Assembly (NCBI GenBank): GCA_965243285.1
Contig: OZ251537.1
Location: 496,001 to 560,000 of the forward strand
Direction of reading: 5' to 3'
DNA: 64,000 nucleotides
Source: JAHRAW01 sp965243285
Lineage (GTDB): Bacteria; Pseudomonadota; Gammaproteobacteria; Arenicellales; Poriferihabitantaceae
Position 1 is the stretch's first letter; every line of letters starts with the position of its first letter. A model generated the notes under the pieces. It saw only the letters and a program-made list of their open reading frames with translations. It ran no database searches and was not told the origin of the DNA. A program made the position numbers and the translations under genes. Of this stretch, positions 8,956 through 18,086 are shown in pieces.

Positions 8956-11442
8956 TCAGCGGAACACGGTGCCGAGGTTGATTTGGAATTTCTCGACATC
9001 GTCGCCGGTCTCGTCATTCAGCGGCACCGCATAGGTGATGGAAAAGGGCCCCACGGGCGAGAACCAATTGAAGGCCAAGCCGGCCGACAGACGTAAATCA
9101 TCGCCAAATTTGTTGTCTTGGTCGTCGCTGGTGCTGTACACCTGCCCGCCGTCCAAAAATAGGCCGAGGCGTTTGTCATTGGTTTCCTCGCCGCCGAAGG
9201 CCGGGAATAGCAACTCTACATTTAACAATAAACGTTGGTCGCCGCCGATGGGTTCTTTTAGTCCGGAAGGGATGGGGGTGGGGGAGTAGCACCTGTCGCC
9301 TTCCACAAAATGTGGGGGATCTGCCTCAGTGTCACATGCGGCCTCATATTCACGATTCCGATACCCTGAACTCTTCGGCCCCAACGACCGCCCATCAAAA
9401 CCGCGCACCGAATTCGAGCCGCCGGCGAAGTAGTGCTTGAAAAAGGGCAACCCGCCGTCTCGGTACTGGGTGCCGCCGCTGCCGCCGTAACCGCCGCCAA
9501 AGCCGACGCCGGCCCCGGCTTTGAGCGCCATATTGCCCGGCAACGGCACATAATAGGCGCCTTGCACATTCAATTTATAGTATTGATTGGCGCTGCCCGG
9601 CGTTGAAACCTCCAGCGATACGGCACTGGTGCCGCCGGAAGTGGGGAAAAAGAATTCATTGCGCGTGTCTTTGGAGACGCCAAGATCGAATACCAAATTC
9701 GTGCCCGAAGACTCCGCCTCCGTGCCCGAACGCTCGGGGTCGATGGCGTTCCGTATTTCCAACGGCGTGTTGGTGGTGCTGCTGAGTTTGATTTGCTCTA
9801 AATCCACGCCAATATTGAGCGAGTTGGTCTCGGCGATGGGAATCTTGTAATTGGCGCCTACGGCGGAGGTGTTGACCACATATTCGGCCGAATCCACCTC
9901 CTCGGTATCCACCCGGCGGTTGGATAGGTGCAACTCCCTGCTGACGCCATCTTCGGTGTGGTAGGGGTCCACATAGATGATCTCGACGGTGCGCGCCGCA
10001 TCCGAGGTGTTGATGTCCACATGCAATTCTTGCCCGGCGCCTAACAAATTGCGTTGCGAATACGAGGCCCCGAACAGCGCGCCATCGGCATCCGAATAGC
10101 CTAAGGAAAAGGCGATGGCGCCGGTGTTGCGCTCGCTCACCGTGACCACCACATCCACCTGATCTTCGGCCCCGGGCACCGCCGGGGTATCGATGGATAC
10201 TTGGTCGAAATATCCCAACCGCTGCAGGCGCTCCTTGGAGCGGCTAACCGCGCCGGAGGAAAACCACGCGCCCTCGAATTGCCGCATTTCGCGGCGGATG
10301 ACTTGGTCGCGAGTGTGCAAATTGCCCACTATCTCCACCTTGCGGACATAAACGCGCTGCTTGGGGTCGATGACGAACACGGTGTTGACCACATGGGCTG
10401 CTTCGTCGGTCTCGTACACCGGCCGCACCTCGGCGAAGGCGTAGCCGGCGTCGGCGTAGTGGTTGGCGATTTTGATGCGGCTGGCGCTAACCGTCTTGCG
10501 CGAAAAGGTCTCGCCGACCTCGATGGTCACCAATTTGTCGAGGTCGGCGGCGAGATTTTCGGCCCCGCTGATGGCGCCGGTTATCTCAAAGGCGGCCGGC
10601 CCGAACACATAGCGCGCGCCCTCATCGAGACTGATGCTGATAAAAATATTCTGCTTATTGGGGCTGATATCCACGCTGCTGGACACTATCTCGAAGTCGT
10701 GAAAACCGCGGTCTAAGTAGAAACTGCGAATGGCTTCGATGTCGGCGTCCAGTTTTTGCTTGGAATACTGATCGCGGCGGGAAAACAGCCGCCAGCCGCG
10801 CGCATCGCGCAACGACATCTCCTTGACCAGGGTTTTTTCGGCGATGGCGTCGGCGCCGATGATGTTGATTTTTTTGATGGTGGCGACCCGCCCTTCGTTT
10901 ACGGTTAGCGTGACCGCGACGCGATTGCGCTCCAACTCCTCGGACGACACCTCGACGCTGGCCGAATAGCGCCCGAGCGATAAATAGGTGTCTTTGAGTT
11001 CCTGCACCACTTGCTCTAAGCGCGTGCGGTTGAAAATGCGCCCTTGCACCAGCCCGGCTTGCTCCAACGCTTGCTCCAAGGCGGCGCTGTCCAACACCCG
11101 ATTGCCGGTGATGGTGAGTTCGGAGATCGACGGGCGCTCCACTACTTTAACCAACAAGGCGTCGCCATCTCGCGATAGCTCGATGTCCTTGAAAAAACCG
11201 GTGGCGAATAACTCCTTGAGGCTGAGTTGCGCCTCTTCATCGTTGAGTTCGTCGCCGACTTTAAGCGGCAGATAGTTGAACACCGTGCCGGCCTCCAGGC
11301 GCTCTAACCCCTCGACGCGAATGTCGGCGATGATGAACGGCTCGAGGGCGAAAGCCGCTGGGCAGCACGCCAGCGCCAGCGCCAGCGTGGCCCGCCTGAG
11401 GCCGGACAACCCAGAAAAAACGGAGGTGCGCGAAGTGTGCAT
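8956..11442 (-). CDS. bamA: Outer membrane protein assembly factor BamA
   Basis: Omp85-family core of the outer-membrane beta-barrel insertase. A signal peptide (about residues 1-32) is followed by five POTRA-sized segments (about 33-430) and a C-terminal barrel. The conserved barrel loop motif VRGFDGRSLGP is present. An extracellular loop after it holds two cysteines about 17 residues apart (AACDTEADPP.. to ..GDRCYSP), as in some other BamA proteins. Length is 828 aa. One small oddity: the last residues are LGTVFR, so the terminal aromatic of the usual C-terminal beta signal is followed by an extra Arg. Lies between rseP and skp. Confidence 0.97.
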   Translation of the reverse strand: MHTSRTSVFSGLSGLRRATLALALACCPAAFALEPFIIADIRVEGLERLEAGTVFNYLPLKVGDELNDEEAQLSLKELFATGFFKDIELSRDGDALLVKVVERPSISELTITGNRVLDSAALEQALEQAGLVQGRIFNRTRLEQVVQELKDTYLSLGRYSASVEVSSEELERNRVAVTLTVNEGRVATIKKINIIGADAIAEKTLVKEMSLRDARGWRLFSRRDQYSKQKLDADIEAIRSFYLDRGFHDFEIVSSSVDISPNKQNIFISISLDEGARYVFGPAAFEITGAISGAENLAADLDKLVTIEVGETFSRKTVSASRIKIANHYADAGYAFAEVRPVYETDEAAHVVNTVFVIDPKQRVYVRKVEIVGNLHTRDQVIRREMRQFEGAWFSSGAVSRSKERLQRLGYFDQVSIDTPAVPGAEDQVDVVVTVSERNTGAIAFSLGYSDADGALFGASYSQRNLLGAGQELHVDINTSDAARTVEIIYVDPYHTEDGVSRELHLSNRRVDTEEVDSAEYVVNTSAVGANYKIPIAETNSLNIGVDLEQIKLSSTTNTPLEIRNAIDPERSGTEAESSGTNLVFDLGVSKDTRNEFFFPTSGGTSAVSLEVSTPGSANQYYKLNVQGAYYVPLPGNMALKAGAGVGFGGGYGGSGGTQYRDGGLPFFKHYFAGGSNSVRGFDGRSLGPKSSGYRNREYEAACDTEADPPHFVEGDRCYSPTPIPSGLKEPIGGDQRLLLNVELLFPAFGGEETNDKRLGLFLDGGQVYSTSDDQDNKFGDDLRLSAGLAFNWFSPVGPFSITYAVPLNDETGDDVEKFQINLGTVFR

Positions 11443-11511
11443 GGGGTGTTCTGTGAGTGAAAATTGGCGTGTTTTGGCGCGGCGTGGCGTGGCGGCGGCA
11501 ACCTAAGGCAA

Positions 11512-12852
11512 CTACATCAGCCGCATAATATCATTATAAAAAGCCAGGCTCATGAGCAATACCAACGCCGCCATCCCGAGGGCATTGCCGTACGCCAACA
11601 TTCTCTCGCTGGGCGCGCGACCGGTGACCGCCTCGGCGGCGAAATACAGCAGATGGCCGCCGTCCAAGGGCGGGATGGGCAGCAGATTCAGCACCCCGAG
11701 GCTCATGCTGATAATCGCCAAAAAGATCAGAAAATCCATGCCGCCGGAGGACACGGCGGCGCCGGCGAAACGCGCGATGGTGACCGGGCCGGATAGATTC
11801 TCGGTGGACATGCGGGCGCTCAACATACGCCCGAGGGAGCGCAAAGTGACCGCCGCCAGCCGCCAGTTGTAGTCCACGGCCGCGGGAATCGCCGCCAGCG
11901 GGCCGTAGCGCAGGCGGATGGTGTCCGACGGCGGGCGGTATAACCCCATGCGGCCGCGGGCGAGGCCGTCCACGACGGTTGATTCGATGGCAAGTTCGAG
12001 CGCGATTTGCGCTTCGCCACGCTGCGCCAACACCGTGACCGTCTGCCCCGGGCGCGGCGATATATAGGCCACCAAATCATTCCAATCCCCCATGGCGAGG
12101 CCGTCTACGGCCAGGATTTTATCGCCGGCGCGCAGGCCGGCGGCGGCCGCTGGGGAATCATCCAACACCCGATAAACATGCGCGGGCGGCGGCAGCGGGC
12201 TCAGCCCCATACGCGAGGTTATCGCCTGGCGGCCGATGTGGTATTGCTCCATGGCGGCGAAATCCACCCGCAGCCGGCGCCCCTCGCCGTCGGCGCCGCG
12301 CACATCGAACACGCCAATATTGCCCTTCATGGCTTGATGTAACAGATAAAACTGGTGCTGCTGCCAGCCGCGCGTGGCCCGCCCATCGATGTGTTCGATG
12401 GTGTCGCCGGCGCGAAAACCGGCCGCGCTGGCCATAGATTGCGCCGCCACGGCGCCGACCACCGGCGCAATATCATCGCGCCCGACCACTAACACCAGCC
12501 ACATGGCGAGCACCGCAAATAGGAAATTACTGGCCGGGCCGGCCGCCGCGATGGCCGAGCGCGCCGCCACCGATTGGCGATTAAAGGCGTGCCGGCGTTC
12601 ATCGGCCGCCACGGCGCCGTCGCGTTCGTCCAACATTTTGACATAGCCGCCGAGCGGAATGGCGGCGATGCAATACTCGGTGGGGTCGCCGCCGCGCCGC
12701 CACGAAAAAATCGGCTTGCCAAAGCCGATGGAAAACCGCAACACCTTGACGCCGAGCCGCCGCGCCACCCAAAAATGCCCGTATTCATGCACCGTGACCA
12801 AAATGGCGATAGCGGCCACAAAGCCGAACAGGCTAAACCCAAAAACGCTCAT
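11512..12852 (-). CDS. rseP: Intramembrane zinc protease RseP
   Basis: Site-2 protease that cleaves anti-sigma factors in the envelope stress response. The zinc motif HEYGH (His22, Glu23, His26) lies in the first membrane segment. Two PDZ-like regions follow (about 110-200 and 200-290, with DSPAAAAGLRAGDKILAVDG). The C-terminal NLLPIPPLDGGHLLYF segment supplies the third metal ligand in its LDG motif. Length 446 aa is close to E. coli RseP (450). It precedes bamA, the usual neighbour. Its start is only 25 bases from an inserted repeat element, so any promoter for rseP would lie in or beyond that element. Confidence 0.96.
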   Translation of the reverse strand: MSVFGFSLFGFVAAIAILVTVHEYGHFWVARRLGVKVLRFSIGFGKPIFSWRRGGDPTEYCIAAIPLGGYVKMLDERDGAVAADERRHAFNRQSVAARSAIAAAGPASNFLFAVLAMWLVLVVGRDDIAPVVGAVAAQSMASAAGFRAGDTIEHIDGRATRGWQQHQFYLLHQAMKGNIGVFDVRGADGEGRRLRVDFAAMEQYHIGRQAITSRMGLSPLPPPAHVYRVLDDSPAAAAGLRAGDKILAVDGLAMGDWNDLVAYISPRPGQTVTVLAQRGEAQIALELAIESTVVDGLARGRMGLYRPPSDTIRLRYGPLAAIPAAVDYNWRLAAVTLRSLGRMLSARMSTENLSGPVTIARFAGAAVSSGGMDFLIFLAIISMSLGVLNLLPIPPLDGGHLLYFAAEAVTGRAPSERMLAYGNALGMAALVLLMSLAFYNDIMRLM

Positions 12853-12885
12853 GTCGATTCATCCATTAAGTAGGTTGATTGGTTG

Positions 12886-13454
12886 GGGATTTATAGTCCT
12901 AACTCTGCAGTTCGATTGGCGTTTTTTTTGAGGTCAGCGGCTGATTTAGGGGGTTGCGTTTGATTTTTGCTTTGGCTTTTGGCTTTTGGCTTTTAACGTT
13001 TGACTCCCCCCGCTTCATCTGGGGGGAGTCAAAGCAGAGCCGCGCCGACAGGCGTGGGCTGCTTCGGCGGGTAGCCAAATCAGGCGGCTTTATCGCCTGA
13101 TTTGGTGGGGGGACTGTTGAGGTTGGTCTTTTTGCTTTTGCCTTTAAATCTTCAACTCATTAGCCCAAATGAGGGGAAAGTAAAAACCAACAGCCAAGTC
13201 AAAAGCAAATCAAAAGCCAAATCAAAAGCCAAATCAACAGCCAAGTCAAAAGCGAAAAGCAAAATCAAACGCGAAAATCAAAATCAAACGCACCCCCCAC
13301 CAAAACTGGCGATGAAACCGCCAGTTTTGGCTCCCCCCTAAAAAGATAGGGTGGAGCAAAGCCTTAACAGCAACAGCAACATCAAAAGCCAACATCAAAA
13401 TCAACAGCAAAATCAAAATCAACCCCACCGTGCGAATTTAGATATATAAATCCC
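12886..13454. mobile_element. Intact main-family repeat element with perfect 8-bp TSD
   Basis: 569-bp non-coding element between rseP and dxr. The sequence ATTGGTTG occurs immediately before it (12878-12885) and again immediately after it (13455-13462), a perfect 8-bp target duplication. Ends are inverted: left GGGATTTATAGTCCTAA, right TTTAGATATATAAATCCC. Inside are a T/G-rich left half, the GACTCCCCCC/GGGGGGAGTC hairpin (about 13001-13030), a GC-rich module (13031-13078), the AAATCAGGCG/CGCCTGATTT hairpin (13077-13104), and a right half of GCCAAAA/CAAAAGC runs. No transposase and no credible ORF. Confidence 0.9.
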
Positions 13455-13462
13455 ATTGGTTG

Positions 13463-13676
13463 AGCGGCGAAATCCATGGCTTGGGCGGGCGATGGCGGCG
13501 GCGAAATCTCGGTGGCGGATGGCGCAGTCGGTGGCACTGAGGGCCCAATTTCACCCGCGCTGATTATGCACACTATATAGTGTCATGGGGGGTGATTTAT
13601 GCCGGGTGATGATCGTCGCCATACCACGGTGCCATAATGCGCCACCGCCGGCGCCATCGCCGGTAAGCACCGCCCT
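13463..13676. other. Spacer downstream of dxr
   Basis: Unique sequence between the repeat element and the dxr stop. It contains a small palindrome CACTATATAGTG near 13,569 but no T-tract terminator. Nothing else is recognised. Confidence 0.4.
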
Positions 13677-14933
13677 TCACAACATCTGCCGACACATGTC
13701 GCGGGCTTCGGCGTCCGCCGCCAGCGCGGCCGCCAGATCGCATTCGCGGCCGCTATCCGGGCGCCCGCCGAGGCGCTGCATCACCCGCTCCACCAGTTGC
13801 GGGATTTTATCGAATCGCAAGCCATGCTTCAAAAACGCCTGCACCGCGACTTCATTGGCGGCGTTCATCACCGTCGGCGCCGCGCCGCCGAGCCGCGCCG
13901 CTTCGCGCGCCAGAGCCAGGCACGGAAAGCGGCGCTGGTCCGGGGCTTCGAAATCGAGGCGCGCGCAGTCCACCAAACTTAAGCGGCGCGCTCCGGATTG
14001 TACGCGCTGCGGCCAGCCGAGGGCGTGGGCGATGGGCACGCGCATATCCGGGCAGCCCAACTGCGCCAACACCGAGCCATCGACATATTCCACCGCAGAA
14101 TGCACGATGCTCTGCGGGTGGATGACGATGTCGATGTCGGTGGCCGGCAAGGAAAACAGCGCCGCCGCCTCGATCAACTCCAGCCCCTTGTTCATCATGG
14201 TGGCGGAATCCACGGAAATTTTCGGCCCCATCCGCCAGGTGGGATGGGCGCATGCCTGGCGCGGCGTGACGCGGCGAAATTCCGCCAGCGGCAGGCGCCG
14301 CAACGGGCCGCCGGAGGCGGTCAACACCAGGCTGCGGATGCCGGCGCCCTCGCTGCCGCCGCCAGCGCGTAATGGTTGCGGCAAGCACTGAAAAATCGCG
14401 TTGTGCTCGCTGTCGAGCGGGATGATGACGGCGCCGCTGGCGCGCGCCTCACGCATAATCGTCGCCCCCAACATCACCAACGGCTCCTTATTGGCGATGA
14501 GGGTTTTTTTGCCGCCGCGCACCGCGGCCAAGGTGGAACGCAGCCCGACCGCGCCGACGATGCCGCACACCACGATATCGGCGCCGCCGCCGGCCAATTC
14601 GGACACTGCATCCAGCCCGCTGCGCACCCGCGTTTTCGCGCCCGCGGCCGCCAACTCAGCGGCCAACTGACGCGCCGCGGCCGGCTGCGTCAGCACCGCC
14701 GTGTGCGGCTTAAACGCCAAACACTGCCGCCGCAACGCCGCCACGCTGCCGCGCGCCGCCAGCCCGACGACGCGATATTTATCCGCATGGCGGGCAATCA
14801 CATCTAACGCCGCGCCGCCCACCGAACCGGTGGAGCCGAGAATCACCACCGCTTCCGGCCGCCTGGGCGAGGCCGGGTTATCTGCCTCGGCGTGCACATT
14901 TCGCGCGCCTGGGGTCGGGCGGTATGGGGGCAT
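13677..14933 (-). CDS. dxr: 1-deoxy-D-xylulose-5-phosphate reductoisomerase
   Basis: Commits DXP to the MEP isoprenoid pathway, forming MEP with NADPH. The nucleotide-binding glycine motif GSTGSVGG is at residues 33-40. ANKEPLVMLG and PLDSEHNAIFQCL follow, the latter with the Asp and Glu that bind the divalent metal, then MNKGLELIEA. Length is 418 aa, slightly long because of a proline-rich N-terminal stretch of about 26 residues that may not be translated; no internal ATG close to the family start is obvious. Gene order cdsA-dxr-rseP follows the Pseudomonas type. Supplies precursors for UppS, encoded two genes upstream. Confidence 0.95.
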   Translation of the reverse strand: MPPYRPTPGARNVHAEADNPASPRRPEAVVILGSTGSVGGAALDVIARHADKYRVVGLAARGSVAALRRQCLAFKPHTAVLTQPAAARQLAAELAAAGAKTRVRSGLDAVSELAGGGADIVVCGIVGAVGLRSTLAAVRGGKKTLIANKEPLVMLGATIMREARASGAVIIPLDSEHNAIFQCLPQPLRAGGGSEGAGIRSLVLTASGGPLRRLPLAEFRRVTPRQACAHPTWRMGPKISVDSATMMNKGLELIEAAALFSLPATDIDIVIHPQSIVHSAVEYVDGSVLAQLGCPDMRVPIAHALGWPQRVQSGARRLSLVDCARLDFEAPDQRRFPCLALAREAARLGGAAPTVMNAANEVAVQAFLKHGLRFDKIPQLVERVMQRLGGRPDSGRECDLAAALAADAEARDMCRQML

Positions 14934-15246
14934 GTATTGCTCGGTGGGGTTATGGGGGTGACTTTAACGCTGCTATGTCGATGCGCAGGCTATATCGCCG
15001 CATGGGTGGCAGCCCTACGGCCGCCATGCCGATGCCGCCACGCCGCCGACGGTTAGCCCGGCGGCACGATAGTGGTCGAAATATTGAAACCTTGCATGGC
15101 CGGCAGCGCCAAGATGAGCGAATCGCTCGCCGGAATCGATGGCAGCGCCAGAATCGAGCATAACCGCCGCCGGCAGCCCGAGAGCAATCGAATCAACACG
15201 CGCATTCGGCCGCCAGCATGAGCCGCAGCGCCGGCCGACCCGCCGC
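14934..15246. other. Spacer between cdsA and dxr
   Basis: About 310 bases of GC-rich DNA. Short open frames cross it, but none has a family likeness or ribosome-binding site. No repeat element, RNA or terminator recognised. Confidence 0.4.
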
Positions 15247-16140
15247 TCACGCCGCCCAATGCCACACCAGGGCGAACGCCGGCGCGGCCGCCAGCAAGCC
15301 GTCGATGCGGTCGAGGATGCCGCCGTGTCCGGGCAATAAAGCGCCGCTATCCTTGACCCCGGCGCGGCGCTTCAAGCGGCTTTCATGCAGATCGCCGAGC
15401 ACGCCAAACAGCGCCGCCAGCAGCGCCGCCAGCATCCACATTAAGGTGTGTGCTAAGTTCAAATCGAGGACGAACACCGCCGCCGCCGCGGCCACCGCCA
15501 CGGCGCCGAACACGCCGCCGAGCAACCCTTCGACGGTCTTGCCCGGGCTTACGGCCGGCGCCAAGCGGCGGCGACCGAAGCCTTTGCCGACCACATAGGC
15601 GCAGGTGTCGGCGCTCCAGATGACCACCAACATGGCGGCGGCAGCGGCGCCACCATGCTCGGCGCGCATCAGCGTCAACGCGCACCACGCGCCCAAAACC
15701 ACGCCGCCGCCTTGAATCAACCCGCCTAATCCACCGAATCCACGCTGACCGGTAGCATCGCCCGCGCCCGGCTGACCGGTAGCATCGCGCCTGCCCGGCC
15801 GCCCCAGATCCACCGCCCGCCAGCCCCAGTACGCCACCGCGACGAGGCACATCAGCCATAGCCCGCCACCCGCCAGCCACCATTCGCCCGCCAGCCCTAG
15901 CCCGCCGCCCGCCAGCCCTAGCCCGAGCGCGGCCGCCGTCGATGCCGCGCCGACCAGCGCTGCCGCCGCCCGCCCGGTGCCGCCAGCCAGCCGTCGCCAC
16001 TCCGCCAACGCCGCCAACATCAGCGCCCACGCTAATGCGGCGAATAACCACGGTGGCGCTTTCAGCGTCAGCAACAACGCCGCCGGCGCCAGCCACAAGG
16101 CGGTTTTCACCCGCGCCCGCAAGGCTGGGGTGATGGTCAT
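15247..16140 (-). CDS. cdsA: Phosphatidate cytidylyltransferase
   Basis: Integral membrane enzyme making CDP-diacylglycerol, the precursor of all phospholipids and the substrate of PgsA (encoded at 62.1 kb). Multiple alanine/leucine-rich membrane segments fill the first 200 residues, including an unusually glycine-rich stretch. The C-terminal family signature is complete: SRLKRRAGVKDSGALLPGHG followed by GILDRIDG (about residues 250-277). Length 297 aa is normal. It lies between uppS and dxr, separated from uppS by a repeat block. Confidence 0.94.
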   Translation of the reverse strand: MTITPALRARVKTALWLAPAALLLTLKAPPWLFAALAWALMLAALAEWRRLAGGTGRAAAALVGAASTAAALGLGLAGGGLGLAGEWWLAGGGLWLMCLVAVAYWGWRAVDLGRPGRRDATGQPGAGDATGQRGFGGLGGLIQGGGVVLGAWCALTLMRAEHGGAAAAAMLVVIWSADTCAYVVGKGFGRRRLAPAVSPGKTVEGLLGGVFGAVAVAAAAAVFVLDLNLAHTLMWMLAALLAALFGVLGDLHESRLKRRAGVKDSGALLPGHGGILDRIDGLLAAAPAFALVWHWAA

Positions 16141-16254
16141 GCCGTGGTGGGGGCCGGGGTCGGAGTCATGTTAATGGGAGTCGGCTGGGGCTCATGTTGA
16201 TGGAGTCGAGGTCGGTTGCGGGCGACGGCGGCGATGGGGGAAACACCGCCAGAT

Positions 16255-16727
16255 TTGGTTTTTCGCTTTGGCTTTGGCTTTTGACTTGGCTTTTGCTTTG
16301 GCTTTTGTTTCACTCCCCCCCGCTTCAGAGGGTGTGCGAAAAGGCCATTCTTGATTAAAATTTCGGGTGGCGTTGTTAAAAAAGCAGGCGAAAGTGTTGC
16401 TATTGCTTATTGTTTAAATTTTGAAAATGATACTTTTCCTTCATTTTCCCTTTGGCGAGGGCTTTTCGCACACCCTCTTCATCTGGGGGGAGTGAAATCT
16501 GTCCGAGCCGCCAGGCGCGGGCTGATTTGGTGGGGGGACTGTTGCTTTTCGCTTTTGACTTGGCTTTTGACTTGGCTTTTGACTTCGCTTTTGACTTCGC
16601 TTTTGGTTTTACCTTGCCCATCCTTTCGGCTAATGGGTTGAAGATTTAAAGCCAAAAGCAAAAAGACCAACATCAACAGCCCCCCACCAAATCAGGCGAT
16701 AAAACCGCCGGATTTGACTCTCCTGGG
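16255..16727. repeat. Main-family repeat block, interrupted by a smaller element
   Basis: Internal modules of the main family lie between uppS and cdsA: TTTTGGC-type runs, the CCCCCC/GGGGGG hairpin, a short GC module, TTGACTTGGCTT runs, then a mirrored right half with the AAATCAGGCG hairpin (16690-16720). Neither GGG/TATA terminal repeat is present, so the copy is truncated at both ends. A 150-bp foreign element sits inside the first hairpin (16328-16477). Confidence 0.85.
16328..16477. mobile_element. 150-bp MITE-like element with 4-bp TSD (second family)
   Basis: Terminal inverted repeats are GAGGGTGTGCGAAAAG at the left and its complement CTTTTCGCACACCCTC at the right (16 bp, perfect). 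The flanking tetranucleotide TTCA occurs at 16324-16327 and 16478-16481. Removing the element and one TTCA restores the uninterrupted GCTTCATCTGGGG hairpin loop seen in other main-family copies (for example near 13,011), which makes the insertion unambiguous. The interior is AT-rich and lacks a coding frame. A diverged copy is at 62,999-63,399. Confidence 0.92.
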
Positions 16728-16819
16728 TAAAGTAAAAATTCGAACCGATTGTAACTCTATCAATCCCAACCCAAACCGATGCGGCGGTTGTGCCAGGTCG
16801 GCGTTGCGGTCGGCGGGGA

Positions 16820-17782
16820 CTAACCGGCTGAGGGGGTTTCGCGAGGGCTGGAGATAGGGATTGGTGCGCAATCAATGGGCGCGGAATCAATACGCTCGAC
16901 ATCAATTTGCTCAACATCAATACACCCAGAATCGATAGCCTCGGAATCCATGCCGCTTGAGTCGATTCCACCGCCATCGATGTCGCCAGAATCAATATAC
17001 CCAGAATCAATCCCCCCAGAATCAGTTTGTTCGGCCTCGATTTGTTCGGCGGTTTTGCCGAAGCGGCGCTGGCGGCTGGCGAACACCCGCAGCGCTTGGT
17101 CGAGATGCGCATCATCGAAATCCGGCCAGTAGGCGGCGGTGAAATACAATTCGGTATAAGCCAACTGCCACAGCAGAAAATTGCTGATGCGCTGCTCGCC
17201 GCCGGTGCGGATAAATAAATCCGGCGGCGGCAAATCGCTGGCGCATAGATGGGCTTCGAGGTCCGACTGGGTTATCGCCGAGGCCGATAATTCGCCGCGC
17301 TCCACCAGCCCGGCCACGCGGCGGCAGGCCTGGGTCATATCCCAGCGCCCGCCGTAATTGATGGCGATGGTTAAATTCAAGGCCGTATTATGCGCCGTCA
17401 AGGCCACCGATTCGGCGATGCTGCGCCGCAACCGCGGCGGAAAACGCGACACATCGCCGATGACGCGCAAGCGGATGTCGCTGTTGTGCAGGCGCTGGAT
17501 TTCATTTTCGATGGCGGCGGTGAGCAACTCCACCAGCAATGACACCTCGGCGCGCGGCCGCCGCCAGTTTTCGCTGCTGAACGCGAATAGCGTCAAATAT
17601 GGAATGCCACGGCGGACGAACACCGGCGCCATGCGTTTGACCACCTCGACGCCGCGCCGATGCCCGGCGATGCGCGGCAGCCCGTGGCGACGCGCCCAGC
17701 GACCATTGCCGTCCATCACCACGGCGATATGACGCGGCGCGTGGGGCGCGGCGGACGGTGAAATCGCGCTGACGGAGGGCAT
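16820..17782 (-). CDS. uppS: Undecaprenyl diphosphate synthase with repetitive C-terminal tail
   Basis: Cis-prenyltransferase making the C55 lipid carrier for peptidoglycan and LPS. The signature VMDGNGRWARRHG (catalytic Asp24) is followed by FAFSSENWRRP, INYGGRWD and RTGGEQRISNFLLWQLAYTE. The ATG at 17782 gives a family-like N-terminus; a GTG at 17869 would add 29 residues. The enzyme proper ends near residue 250. A further tail of about 65 residues is built of repeated D-S-x-x-I-D units, encoded by degenerate AGAATCAAT-type DNA repeats; this is not part of the family. First gene of the cluster visible here; frr and pyrH are not adjacent. Confidence 0.94.
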   Translation of the reverse strand: MPSVSAISPSAAPHAPRHIAVVMDGNGRWARRHGLPRIAGHRRGVEVVKRMAPVFVRRGIPYLTLFAFSSENWRRPRAEVSLLVELLTAAIENEIQRLHNSDIRLRVIGDVSRFPPRLRRSIAESVALTAHNTALNLTIAINYGGRWDMTQACRRVAGLVERGELSASAITQSDLEAHLCASDLPPPDLFIRTGGEQRISNFLLWQLAYTELYFTAAYWPDFDDAHLDQALRVFASRQRRFGKTAEQIEAEQTDSGGIDSGYIDSGDIDGGGIDSSGMDSEAIDSGCIDVEQIDVERIDSAPIDCAPIPISSPRETPSAG

Positions 17783-18086
17783 GGTTTGGGGCGGATTCGG
17801 GCTCGGATTCGCGCCGGCGATGCTTTTCGGCCGGATTGGCGCGCAATCTTTGCGTACTTTTTTGCGCACTGACTGAGTTTATCGATACGAGTGGCGGAGC
17901 GCGCTCATGATGCGACGGCGTGCGGCAATAGACGGCGACCGAAGTCGCCCGCCAGGCGCCCGAACCCGGCGCGGCGTGAAAGCGGCGAGGGGCAGGTGAA
18001 ATCGCGCAACAACCGGTTCGGCAATTTTCGGCTATTTAAACTTCCAGCACTTCTCTGGTCATGGCCGCTCGCATCTTTTTTGGGGG
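17783..18086. other. Region upstream of uppS
   Basis: About 300 bases between the uppS start and the next repeat block. It must contain any promoter for the uppS end of the cluster, but I cannot point to convincing -35/-10 boxes. The gene frr, often upstream of uppS, is absent. Confidence 0.35.
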
